A DNA stretch of 64,000 nucleotides. Source: Hymenobacter siberiensis (GTDB lineage: Bacteria; Bacteroidota; Bacteroidia; Cytophagales; Hymenobacteraceae). The notes beneath the pieces were generated by a model. It made no database searches. It worked only from the letters and a program-made list of their open reading frames with translations, and was not told the DNA's origin. The position numbers and the translations under genes were made by a program. The stretch lies in contig NZ_JAHLZZ010000001.1 in assembly GCF_018967845.1 (NCBI RefSeq), positions 4,092,001-4,156,000 of the forward strand, read 5' to 3'. Shown piece after piece: positions 40,976-48,697 of the stretch (positions are counted from its first letter, which is position 1; every line of letters starts with the position of its first letter).

Positions 40976-42231
40976 TACTCTACCCTATGATTTTCACAGG
41001 TATTTGATAATGAGATACTTGTCTGATAATCCAGTCCAATAACCGTTCAACTAACTGATTGGCTGTTGTTTGAGCGTCCGTCGTCGGGCGGATGAGTTGG
41101 CGCACGATGTTCAAGCCGTGGCGGCTTAGGCTTGTGGCCCGGTACCCGTGCTTTTTTGCGGGCGATGGGCTGGCGTCGGTCTGCGGCGTACCCCACGGCC
41201 AGACAAAAGGCGTAGGCCAGACTGACCAAGGCCAGGAGTTTACGCAGCTTGTGGTGGCAGGCCAAGTGACTGTTTTCCAGGTTAAAACCCCGGCCTTTCA
41301 GATTCTGAAAGCACTGCTCTATCGTCCAGGGCTTGGCGTAGCGCTGGCTTATCTGCTGCAAACCCGAGGTGCCGAAGAGGAAGAGAAACTCGCCACCGGC
41401 CAGGGCCTTGACCCACACCTGCCCCCACACCCCATCCACCTGGCGCTGGGCAAAGCGCCGGTGCTCGCCCGCTACCAGCCCCAGGTCGGCAATGGCGTGG
41501 CGGTGGCCGTGCGCGTCCGTGAGCAAATGGTATTTGGGCAGGCGCATGACGAAGTTCAGGCCGTTGTCCTTGAGCCACTTGAGCCATACATGGCCCACAA
41601 ACTCGCGGTCGCCCACGACCAGGCCGATACGCGCGCGGCCGAGCAAGGCCAGGCAGCCCTCGAGCAGGGCGATGCGCTGGGCGGCGTTGGAGTTGCCGCT
41701 GCGGTTGTCGAGCAGTTCCCCGTACAACGGTACGTGAAACGCGCCCTGGCCCACGGTGACGAGCAGAATATTGACCTGACACCGGCCGAAATTCCATTCG
41801 GTGCGGTCGATGCACAGGCGCAGCTTGCCGGTGGCTGGTAACAGGCGGATAAAGAGCTGTGCCAGCACGAGATAGTCCAGGGTCATGAGGCGGAAAAAGT
41901 TTTGAATCCGGGTCTCATTCGAGGCCGGTTTGGCCGCGTCGTTCAGGTGCTAGGCTACTTCGCAAAACGGCACGTTGCGGCTCTTTATCAGCCCGATAAC
42001 AAACTGCGCGATGAACTTTTGCCGCGAGAGGTGGCCCACCAGGGGCACGTGCTGTAAAACGGTCGTAATTTTGGCGATGAGGCGTTGCTTCACGGGGTGG
42101 GAAGAACTTTGAGGTGTTGGAACTGCAAAGGTCGGCCCACCCCGTTTTTATGCCCGGCAACCTGGGCCAGCAGCTATCCCTTGCTTAATTATCTATTAAG
42201 CAATACTTTGTGAAAATAATAGGGTAGAGTA
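40976..42231 (-). mobile_element. IS4-like insertion sequence, 1256 bp
   Basis: The ends start TACTCTACCC and form an imperfect inverted repeat of about 25 bp. A perfect 9-bp target duplication GTTTATGTT flanks it (40967-40975 and 42232-42240). It landed immediately beside the palindromic repeat at 40832-40966. Confidence 0.92.
41047..42093 (-). pseudogene. IS4-family transposase with one amber codon
   Basis: The reading frame from GTG 42093 (VKQRLIAKITTVLQHVPLVGHLSRQKF) to 41047 is open except for TAG at 41950-41952, where CAG would be expected (EVA-stop-HLND). Catalytic residues are present: Asp in LCIDRTEWNFG, Asp in LVVGDREFVGH, Glu in KPWTIEQCFQNLKGRGFNLENSH. One reversion would restore it; a shorter start at ATG 41886 gives 279 residues without the N-terminus. 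Confidence 0.85.
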
Positions 42232-42261
42232 GTTTATGTTCTTACGGTCTTAGAACACCTT

Positions 42262-42885
42262 CTAAAACAGCCCGAACAGCGTGTTATTAATCTTTTCGAT
42301 GATGGTGCCCAGGTCCTCGGGGTTGCGCACGTAATCGAGCTCGTTCACGTCCACGATGAGGGAGCGGCCGGCGTCGTAGGTGCTAATCCACTTCTCATAG
42401 TGTTCGTTGAGGTTTTTGAGGTACTCGATACTGATGGTATTCTCGTAGTCGCGGCCGCGCTTCTCAATCTGGCCGATGAGCTTGGGAAGGTCGGCGCGGA
42501 GGTAAAGCAACAAATCGGGCGGGGCCACGAGGTCTACCATCGACTCGAAGAGGGCGTAATAGTTGTTGTAGTCGCGGGTTTCGAGCAGGCCCGACTGGTG
42601 CAGGTTGGCCGCGAAGATGTGGGCATCCTCGTAAATAGTGCGGTCCTGAATGATACCTTTGCCGGCCTTTTGCAGCGCCTTGATGTACTGCGTCTGGCGA
42701 AAGCGGCCGTTGAGGAAATAAACCTGCAGGTGGAAGGCCCACCGGGGCATGTCGTGGTAAAAATCCTTCAGATAAGGATTATCGTCCACATCTTCCAGAA
42801 ATACTTCCCAACGGAAGTGCTGGGCCAGCTTGTGGGCCAGCGTGGTTTTACCGGCCCCAATGTTGCCGACGATGGCAATGTGCAT
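42262..42885 (-). CDS. Deoxynucleoside kinase (dAK/dGK type)
   Basis: 207 residues. Walker A VGNIGAGKTT (6-15); FLEDVDDNPYLKDFY with the substrate Glu; QDRTIYEDAHIFA with the DR(S/T) catalytic motif; a lid region KLIGQIEKRGRDYE. Phosphorylates deoxyadenosine/deoxyguanosine in nucleotide salvage. Its promoter is a near-perfect Bacteroidota match. Confidence 0.92.
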   Translation of the reverse strand: MHIAIVGNIGAGKTTLAHKLAQHFRWEVFLEDVDDNPYLKDFYHDMPRWAFHLQVYFLNGRFRQTQYIKALQKAGKGIIQDRTIYEDAHIFAANLHQSGLLETRDYNNYYALFESMVDLVAPPDLLLYLRADLPKLIGQIEKRGRDYENTISIEYLKNLNEHYEKWISTYDAGRSLIVDVNELDYVRNPEDLGTIIEKINNTLFGLF

Positions 42886-42924
42886 GCGCTACGAACGAAA
42901 AAAAACGAGAGAAAAGCAGAACCC

Positions 42925-42956
42925 CAAAGGTAGCAGCACGGTCCGTATTGGCTCAA
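42925..42956 (-). promoter_or_regulatory. Promoter of the deoxynucleoside kinase gene
   Basis: Minus-strand TTG (42954-42956), 21-bp spacer, TACCTTTG (42925-42932), giving a leader of about 35 nt. Confidence 0.8.
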
Positions 42957-42981
42957 CGATTTAAGCACGTAATTATGTAGT

Positions 42982-43437
42982 ATGTTTGATATTAAATACT
43001 ACCCATGTGCCATGTTAACAGCCGAAGCCGTTCACCTGACCACCATAGCCGACTGCTATGGGGCACCGTTGGCCGAATATTATTTTTTTCCGGACCATTC
43101 TCTGCTCTACATCAGCTGGCACGGCCAGCTCACCGCCGCCGAAGTAATTCGGGGAGTACTGGAGGGTACGCGCCTGCTGGAGAAGCATGCATTTCAGCGG
43201 ATACTCAACGACAAGCGCGATACCGGCGGCGACTGGAGCGAGGCCCTGCCCTGGCTCGAATACGAATGGCTACCCAAGGCCATAGCGGCCTGCCTGCGGG
43301 CCATCGCCTACATCCTATCGCCCAACCTGGATGCGCAGATTGTGAGCCACAAATTCGTAGAAGCCGTGCAGGGCCAGATTCAGATTTCGCTCTTTACCAA
43401 CGAAGAAGATGCCCGGGAGTGGCTGGAAATACAGTAG
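42982..43437 (+). CDS. Conserved-looking soluble protein, STAS-like
   Basis: 151 residues (ATG 43012 is an alternative start). Pattern EYYFFPDHSLLYISWHGQLTAAEVIRGVLEGTRLLEKHAFQRILNDKRDTGGDWSEALPWLEYEWLPKA resembles STAS/SpoIIAA-like small proteins found repeatedly in Hymenobacter-type genomes. No catalytic site seen. Probably a regulatory or binding domain. An inverted repeat plus T-run behind it may end transcription. Confidence 0.6.
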   Translation: MFDIKYYPCAMLTAEAVHLTTIADCYGAPLAEYYFFPDHSLLYISWHGQLTAAEVIRGVLEGTRLLEKHAFQRILNDKRDTGGDWSEALPWLEYEWLPKAIAACLRAIAYILSPNLDAQIVSHKFVEAVQGQIQISLFTNEEDAREWLEIQ

Positions 43438-43446
43438 TTGAGAGCT

Positions 43447-43522
43447 GTCATTCCGACGAAGGAGGAATCTGAGAACAACTACTTGAACGGTTTTTCTCAG
43501 ATTCCTCCTTCGTTGGAATGAC
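43447..43522. repeat. Inverted repeat (28-bp arms) ending in a T-run
   Basis: Arms 43447-43474 and 43495-43522 match at 27 of 28 bases, with a 20-nt spacer; CTTTTTTA follows the right arm, so on the plus strand it would act as a terminator. Confidence 0.88.
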
Positions 43523-43527
43523 CTTTT

Positions 43528-43977
43528 TTAGTCGAGCTTATCCTTCACTTGCCGCGCCCCGCGCAGGGTGTGAAACTCGCCCTGAAATGAGCGCACGCGG
43601 AGGCGCTCTTCGAGCGGCAGGGTGGTGCGCACCTGCTCGTAGCGCTGGTTGAGGCGGGCCAGCACCTGGCCGGCGGCATCCCACTGCGGGTAGCTCCACT
43701 GGCGGCGCTCGTCGCGGGTAGTGGCAATGAACCGTTCGTAGAGGCTGGGAAGCTGGTCGGCGCTGGCCTGAGCCAGGTTCACGTCGGTTTGCAGCAGGTG
43801 CTGCTGCACGGGGTCGGAAGAGGTGTTTGTGGGGCGGGGGGCAGTTTGCCGGGCCTGGCTGCGGGCGCTGGGCCGGGTGCCAGTGAGCTCGCCGCGCCGC
43901 AGCAGTTCGGCCTGGGTAGTTTGGGCGGCGGCAGCGAATGGCAGGGCAGCCAGCAGAATGATGAATGCAGATTTCAT
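43528..43977 (-). CDS. Small secreted protein of unknown function
   Basis: 149 residues from ATG 43977. Signal peptide MKSAFIILLAALPFAAAAQ; then a Thr/Arg/Pro-rich linker and a helical C-terminal part (LLQTDVNLAQASADQLPSLYERFIATTRDERRQWSYPQWDAAGQVLARLNQRYEQV). No family recognised. Its stop codon lies in the T-run behind the inverted repeat. Confidence 0.65.
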   Translation of the reverse strand: MKSAFIILLAALPFAAAAQTTQAELLRRGELTGTRPSARSQARQTAPRPTNTSSDPVQQHLLQTDVNLAQASADQLPSLYERFIATTRDERRQWSYPQWDAAGQVLARLNQRYEQVRTTLPLEERLRVRSFQGEFHTLRGARQVKDKLD

Positions 43978-44094
43978 GGAATAGGGCGTAGAAAAACAAC
44001 TTATTGCGGGCCTAAACGCAAGGAACGGGCCAACCGTATGCCCAGAGACAGGTGGGTTTCGGTTTTTTCGCCCCAATTTCGTGTTTTACTGCTT

Positions 44095-44622
44095 ATGACT
44101 TCTGACGCCCCTACCGCGCCGCCGCGCATTGAGCCCGCCACGCTCAACGATATTCCGACCATTATTCAACTGGCCGAGGCTACCTGGGAGCCTACCTACC
44201 GCTTCATCATTTCGGAGGAGCAGCTGGAATATATGTATCGGGTGATATACTCACCGGCCGCCCTGAAGCGGCAGATGAGCGAGCAGCAGCACGTTTTTCT
44301 GCTGGCCCAGGTGGAAGGCGAGCCGGCCGGCTTTGCCTCCTTCGGCCCCCTGCCGGCCGAGGACGGCAGCGGCTCCGGCTACAAATTGCACAAGATTTAT
44401 GTGCTTCCCACCCGCCAGGGCCAAGGCCTGGGCGTGCACCTCATCGAGGCCGTGGAAAACGCGGCCCGCAGCGCCGGCGGCCAGTTCCTGGACCTGAACG
44501 TGAACCGCTACAACCCCGCTATTGCCTTCTACGAGCGGCGCGGCTTTGTGCGCCAGCGCGAAGTGGACGTGCCGATTGGTCCCTATTTCATGAACGACTA
44601 CGTAATGCGAAAGGCATTATAA
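44095..44622 (+). CDS. GNAT N-acetyltransferase
   Basis: 175 residues from ATG 44095. PRIEPATLNDIPTIIQLAEATW at the N-terminus, acyl-CoA loop LHKIYVLPTRQGQGLGVHLIEAVE (about 100-123), and the closing LNVNRYNPAIAFYERRGFVRQREVD typical of small-molecule or ribosomal-protein acetyltransferases of the RimI/ElaA kind. Substrate unknown. Confidence 0.88.
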   Translation: MTSDAPTAPPRIEPATLNDIPTIIQLAEATWEPTYRFIISEEQLEYMYRVIYSPAALKRQMSEQQHVFLLAQVEGEPAGFASFGPLPAEDGSGSGYKLHKIYVLPTRQGQGLGVHLIEAVENAARSAGGQFLDLNVNRYNPAIAFYERRGFVRQREVDVPIGPYFMNDYVMRKAL

Positions 44623-44625
44623 AAG

Positions 44626-44730
44626 GTTGAGTTTTGAGGGTTGAATGTTGAGTTATTTTTCAATTTCCAACTTTCAACCCTCAAAACTCACCCCTTCCCT
44701 AAACTCAACATTCAACCCTCAAAAATCAAC
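44626..44730. repeat. Inverted repeat of GTTGAGTTTTGAGGG type (29-bp arms)
   Basis: Arms 44626-44654 and 44702-44730 match at 28 of 29 bases; a third, partial complement lies at 44670-44690. It begins 3 bp after the GNAT stop and ends 9 bp before the CDGSH start. Confidence 0.88.
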
Positions 44731-44739
44731 CCTCCCAAA

Positions 44740-44964
44740 ATGAAACTCACCGTCCTTTCCAATGGCTCCCTCCGCGTAGAGGGCGAAAATATCGAACTCG
44801 TAGATGCCCAGGGTCAGCCCTACGGCCTCGGCGGCCGCGAGCGCATCAGCATCTGCCGCTGCGGCCTTTCCAAGCAGAAACCCTTCTGCGACGGCTCGCA
44901 CAAAGGCCATTTTGAGCACGACGCCACGGCGTTTGACCTGCCCGCGCCCAAGCCGGCTGTGTAA
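44740..44964 (+). CDS. CDGSH iron-sulfur domain protein
   Basis: 74 residues from ATG 44740; the longer frame runs through repeat DNA. The [2Fe-2S] motif is complete: ICRCGLSKQKPFCDGSH with Cys39, Cys41, Cys50 and His54, the 3Cys-1His set of mitoNEET-like domains. The N-terminal strands (MKLTVLSNGSLRVEGENIELVDAQG) form the usual small beta scaffold. Role in redox sensing or Fe-S transfer is inferred from the family. Confidence 0.9.
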   Translation: MKLTVLSNGSLRVEGENIELVDAQGQPYGLGGRERISICRCGLSKQKPFCDGSHKGHFEHDATAFDLPAPKPAV

Positions 44965-44987
44965 GCAGTCGGGAAGCCCCGGCATTG

Positions 44988-45034
44988 TCCCAAAAAAAGC
45001 ACGCCCGGCCGAAGCCAGGCGTGCTTTTTTGGGA
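44988..45034. terminator. Bidirectional terminator
   Basis: AAAAAAAGCACGCC / GGCGTGCTTTTTT hairpin between convergent genes, with T-runs on both strands. Confidence 0.85.
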
Positions 45035-45070
45035 TGGGGAAGAGTGTGAGGTCTGGGGGTATTCGCGGCA

Positions 45071-46120
45071 TCAGGTTTTTTCGCCCGCGCTCCGGCGCAG
45101 CTGTGGTCCCAGCGTGTGCCACAGGTTCTGGCGCACGATGTCGCCCATCGAGTCGCACTGGTCGAAGGCATCGGTGTGGTGGTAGCGGTTGAGCTCGGCC
45201 TTGAGCTGGGCCACTTTTTCGGGCGGAGCCAACTCGTGGCGGCGCATGGCGGCCAGCAGGTCGCGCAGGCGGTGGCGCTCGGCGCGGGCGCGGCGGGCCA
45301 TGAGGGCGCGCTCCTCGGTTTGGTACTGGCGCACGTTTTCAGGCTTGAGGTGGCGGGCGCACATGGCCACCACGGCGGCATTGTCCTTAAAAAATTGGGG
45401 CAGGTACATCACCCGGCGGCCCTCGTAGCTCTGCTGGTCGAAGTCGATGGCCTTGACCCGGTACTGCTCGTTTTCGAAATCGGGCGTCACCGCAATCACG
45501 TAGTTGTAGGCCCGCATGTCGCCCAGCAGCCGCACGAAGCAGCGCTCGTTGAACTTCACAAACTCCTTGGCCAGGCGCACCTGGTTGAGATGGGGCTGGC
45601 TGAGGTTTTTGCAGATAAAATCATCGCCCGGAATGCCCACAATATGCTCCTCAATGAGCGTATCGCCGCTCACGAGGAAGTTCATGGAGTTGGGCGAGAG
45701 TAAATGCTCCAGCTCCAGGCCGTAGAGGCGTGAGGCATCGGCCTGCTTCACGTAGAAGTAGTCGTAGTTGTCGTTGAGCTGGTTCACGATGCGAACCCGA
45801 AACGGCCGCGAGTTGCCAAACTCGCAGTAGTCGATGCGGTCGGCCACGAGCTGCTCGGAGAACGACAGGTCGCCGGCCGTTTTCAGCAGCGCATATACCT
45901 CCGTGAGCCCTTGGCTGAGCTCGCGTAGCGTCTGGGGCTCAAAGAATACGGTTTGCCAGAGCGTGTCCTTGCCCGCCCGGTCCAGCAGCGGAAACGAGCC
46001 CGTGAACTGCCGCAAATCGGCGTAGGCCACGGGCAGCAGGGCTTCGCGGTCGTAGGCGCGCAGGTACTGGCGCAGGGCCGGCGTGATGGGATACGGCGGC
46101 TTTTTGCGGGAGATGTCCAT
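45071..46120 (-). CDS. Kinase-fold-like protein of unknown function
   Basis: 349 residues, soluble. Residues 90-135 form a beta-rich lobe (RPFRVRIVNQLNDNYDYFYVKQADASR) with a Lys in YVKQA. Further on, GDMRAYNYVIAV (about 203-214) resembles an HxDxxxxN catalytic loop with Gly for His, and KAIDFDQQ is like a metal-binding DFD. The C-terminal 100 residues are Arg/Glu-rich helices. This suggests an atypical small-molecule or protein kinase, a suggestion by motif only. Confidence 0.55.
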   Translation of the reverse strand: MDISRKKPPYPITPALRQYLRAYDREALLPVAYADLRQFTGSFPLLDRAGKDTLWQTVFFEPQTLRELSQGLTEVYALLKTAGDLSFSEQLVADRIDYCEFGNSRPFRVRIVNQLNDNYDYFYVKQADASRLYGLELEHLLSPNSMNFLVSGDTLIEEHIVGIPGDDFICKNLSQPHLNQVRLAKEFVKFNERCFVRLLGDMRAYNYVIAVTPDFENEQYRVKAIDFDQQSYEGRRVMYLPQFFKDNAAVVAMCARHLKPENVRQYQTEERALMARRARAERHRLRDLLAAMRRHELAPPEKVAQLKAELNRYHHTDAFDQCDSMGDIVRQNLWHTLGPQLRRSAGEKT

Positions 46121-46247
46121 TTTAATGATGTGGAAATGTAATGAATATAGAAAATATGAGAATGAAGTAAGCGGCTGGCTCGGCTACGTTGCTCAACTAG
46201 CAAGCTGCATTTTCACATTTTCCACATTCAGCCTATTTTCACATTAC

Positions 46248-46502
46248 CTACCCCGCCAGCTCGCTCACCAGCTCAACGTATTGCTGGCGGGCGGCTTCCT
46301 TACTAGTGCCTTTCAGGCCGTTCCAGGCGTCGTATTTGGCAATGGCTTTGAAGTCGAAGCCGCCGGGGCGGTCGCCGGTCAGGTCGCCATCGGTGGCCTG
46401 CTTGTAGAGGGCGTAGAGTTGGAGCAACACCATGTTGGAGGGCTTGCTGGGCAGCTGCTGGGCGCGCTGGCTGGCGGCGTCGAATTCTTCTTGCGTAGTC
46501 AT
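46248..46502 (-). CDS. Acyl-CoA-binding protein (ACBP)
   Basis: 84 residues from ATG 46502, exactly the size of a single ACBP domain. Family features: EEFDAASQRAQQLPSKPSNMVLLQLYALYKQATDGD, then FDFKAIAKYDAWNGLKGTSKEAARQQYVELV, including the Tyr and Lys that hold acyl-CoA. Binds long-chain acyl-CoA esters and buffers the pool. Bacterial ACBPs occur in few lineages. Confidence 0.92.
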   Translation of the reverse strand: MTTQEEFDAASQRAQQLPSKPSNMVLLQLYALYKQATDGDLTGDRPGGFDFKAIAKYDAWNGLKGTSKEAARQQYVELVSELAG

Positions 46503-46503
46503 G

Positions 46504-46629
46504 GGGTGAGGGGATAAAATGGTGAGGTGCGAGTGCTGAAGGCAAGAGGTAAGGGACGGTTGGTTGAAGCGGCTCGGGCTGGCGAAAAGTATCCCTCCTT
46601 CCCTCACCATTTCACCCCCTCACCTCTTA
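46504..46629. repeat. Imperfect inverted repeat between ACBP and amidohydrolase genes
   Basis: Arms around 46504-46527 and 46602-46623 (GGTGAGGGG...AAATGGTGAGG type) match with about three differences. It lies in the divergent promoter region. Confidence 0.6.
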
Positions 46630-46655
46630 CCTTGGCGGTTCATTCACACAAACGT

Positions 46656-47954
46656 ATGATGCGCAAATCTATTCCTGCTTTGGCCACGGCCATGTTTTTA
46701 CTGGCCGCCCCGGCCGCCTTCGCCCAGAAGACCTATCTGCACTGCGGCCACCTGCTGGACGTGCGCAGCGGCAAGCTGCTGGCCCAGCAAACGATTGTGG
46801 TTGAGCGCGACCGGATTACGGGCGTGCAAAGCGGCTATACCGCCGCCGCCGGCCCGCAGGATAAGGTCATCAACCTGGAAAACCGCACCGTGCTGCCCGG
46901 CCTCATCGACTGCCACGTGCACCTCGAATCGACACCCAGCCGCAACAGCTTCCGCGAAGGTTTTACGCTGAACCCGGCCGATGTGGCTTTCCGCGCCCAA
47001 GGCAACGCCCTCACCACGCTGCGGGCCGGCTTCACCACGGTGCGCGACTGTGGCGGCTCGGGGGTGAACACCAGCCTGCGCAATGCCGTGGCCCAGGGCC
47101 TGGTGCCCGGCCCGCGCATCTTTTCGGCGGGCATGGCCATCTCGGCCACCGGCGGGCACATGGACGAAACCGACGGCCTCAGCGAGGACCAGATTGCCAA
47201 GGCTGGCCACCCCATCAACCTGGCCAATGGCCCCGACCAGTGCCGGCAGGCCGTGCGCGAGCAGTTTAAGCGCGGGGCCGACCTCATCAAAATCGCCAGC
47301 ACCGGCGGTGTGCTCGACCTGAGCAAGGACGGCACCGGCGCGCAGTACACCGAGGAAGAAATAAAGGCGATAGTGGAAACGGCCAACGATTTGGGCATGC
47401 GCGTGGCCTGCCACGCCCACGGCGCCGAAGGCATCAAGCGGGCCGTGCGGGCGGGCGTGACCAGCATCGACCACGGCTCGCTGATGGACGAAGAAGCCAT
47501 CAAGCTCATGGTCAAAAGCCGCACCTGGTACGTACCCACGCTCATCGCCGGCAAGTCGGTGGCCGACACCGCCCGACTGCGGCCCGGCTATTTTCCACCC
47601 GTTATCGCCCGCAAAGCCCTCGATGTAGGCACCAAGATGCAGGGCACCTTCACGCGCGCCACCAAGGCTGGGGTGCGGGTGGCGTTTGGCACCGATGCCG
47701 GCGTGTTCCGCCACGGCCAGAACGCCAAGGAGTTCGGCTATATGACCGAAGCCGGCATGAGCCCGCTCGACGCCATTCGCACGGCCACCCTCAACGCGGC
47801 AGAACTGCTGGGCGAGACCACCGACCTCGGAACCATTGAAACCGGCAAAATGGCCGATATCGTGGCCCTGGACGGCGACCCGTTGCAGGACATTTCGGCC
47901 CTGATGCGGCCGACGTTCGTGATGAAGGCCGGCGTGGCCTACCGGCAGGAATAA
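46656..47954 (+). CDS. Secreted amidohydrolase (Xaa-Pro dipeptidase/imidazolonepropionase-like)
   Basis: 432 residues from ATG 46656. Signal peptide to about 24 (AAPAAFAQ). Metal motif DCHVHL (His87, His89), Lys in DLIKIASTGG, HAHGAEG and SIDHGS histidines, and GTDAGVFRHG with the final Asp: a complete binuclear amidohydrolase site. The closest well-known relatives hydrolyse N-acyl or Xaa-Pro peptides. Periplasmic. Confidence 0.9.
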   Translation: MMRKSIPALATAMFLLAAPAAFAQKTYLHCGHLLDVRSGKLLAQQTIVVERDRITGVQSGYTAAAGPQDKVINLENRTVLPGLIDCHVHLESTPSRNSFREGFTLNPADVAFRAQGNALTTLRAGFTTVRDCGGSGVNTSLRNAVAQGLVPGPRIFSAGMAISATGGHMDETDGLSEDQIAKAGHPINLANGPDQCRQAVREQFKRGADLIKIASTGGVLDLSKDGTGAQYTEEEIKAIVETANDLGMRVACHAHGAEGIKRAVRAGVTSIDHGSLMDEEAIKLMVKSRTWYVPTLIAGKSVADTARLRPGYFPPVIARKALDVGTKMQGTFTRATKAGVRVAFGTDAGVFRHGQNAKEFGYMTEAGMSPLDAIRTATLNAAELLGETTDLGTIETGKMADIVALDGDPLQDISALMRPTFVMKAGVAYRQE

Positions 47955-47976
47955 AAGTAAGGTGCGGGGTCGTACC

Positions 47977-48558
47977 CTACTTGTCAGCCGCGTCGCGATA
48001 CAGCGTGGTTACGCGAAACAGGCCGGTTTTGCGGTCGAAATCGACCAGGCTCTGGTCGATTCGCAGCTTGCTGGCGGCGGCCACGAAGTTGGGGTTACTA
48101 GCTTCGTAGGCTTCGCGCAGGTAGCGCGTGGTGAGGGGGAAAACGAGGCCGGTGAGGCCCCGACTGAAAAAATAGCGCGTGTTGTCGCCGTTGGCACCGC
48201 CCAGGGCCCCATTCACGGTGGTCGAGCTCTGGGTGTACACGCACAGGGTGTCGGCGTGTTCGAGACGGTATTCTTCGTTACGGAACAGGCGGGAGGTGCG
48301 GCCCTTGCCCGATACGTAGCCCCACACGCTGTCGGGGGCCACGCGCAGCTTCACGGTTTTGGGGCCGCGCGGCACCACTACCACCAGCTGGCCGCGCTTG
48401 TCGGGGTAAAAGGCATTGATGCCAGCGGGCTGGGGCTGCTTGCGGTGGTAGGCCGCCGCCGTGCGGTAGGCCCCCGGCGGAATGGTGAACACCTGGGCGG
48501 CCACCGGGCCGGCCAGCAAGCTAAACAGGCCTAAAAACGAGCAGCGCGTGAAATTCAT
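47977..48558 (-). CDS. Secreted protein of unknown function
   Basis: 193 residues from ATG 48558 (MNFTRCSFLGLFSLLAGPVAAQ signal peptide). Beta-rich body: QLVVVVPRGPKTVKLRVAPDSVWGYVSGKGRTSRLFRNEEYRLEHADTLCVYTQ, then a helical end. It looks like a Bacteroidota housekeeping secreted family, not named here. Convergent with the amidohydrolase gene, 22 bp apart. Confidence 0.7.
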   Translation of the reverse strand: MNFTRCSFLGLFSLLAGPVAAQVFTIPPGAYRTAAAYHRKQPQPAGINAFYPDKRGQLVVVVPRGPKTVKLRVAPDSVWGYVSGKGRTSRLFRNEEYRLEHADTLCVYTQSSTTVNGALGGANGDNTRYFFSRGLTGLVFPLTTRYLREAYEASNPNFVAAASKLRIDQSLVDFDRKTGLFRVTTLYRDAADK

Positions 48559-48697
48559 GGCAAGTGGTTGAGCGACGAAGGTACGGCCCGCCCCCACCCT
48601 GCCAACGGGACCCGGCCCCGGGGCTTCTGAATGTGGTGGCCAGTGCCGAACTTTGGCCAGGGGAACTACCCCTGGCCCCGTAATCATTCCCGCATCT

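Noticed and set aside
16662..41952. Genome-wide TAG recoding to Gln
   Set aside because: Intact core genes such as argG and carA end at TAG exactly where homologues end, so TAG acts as stop.
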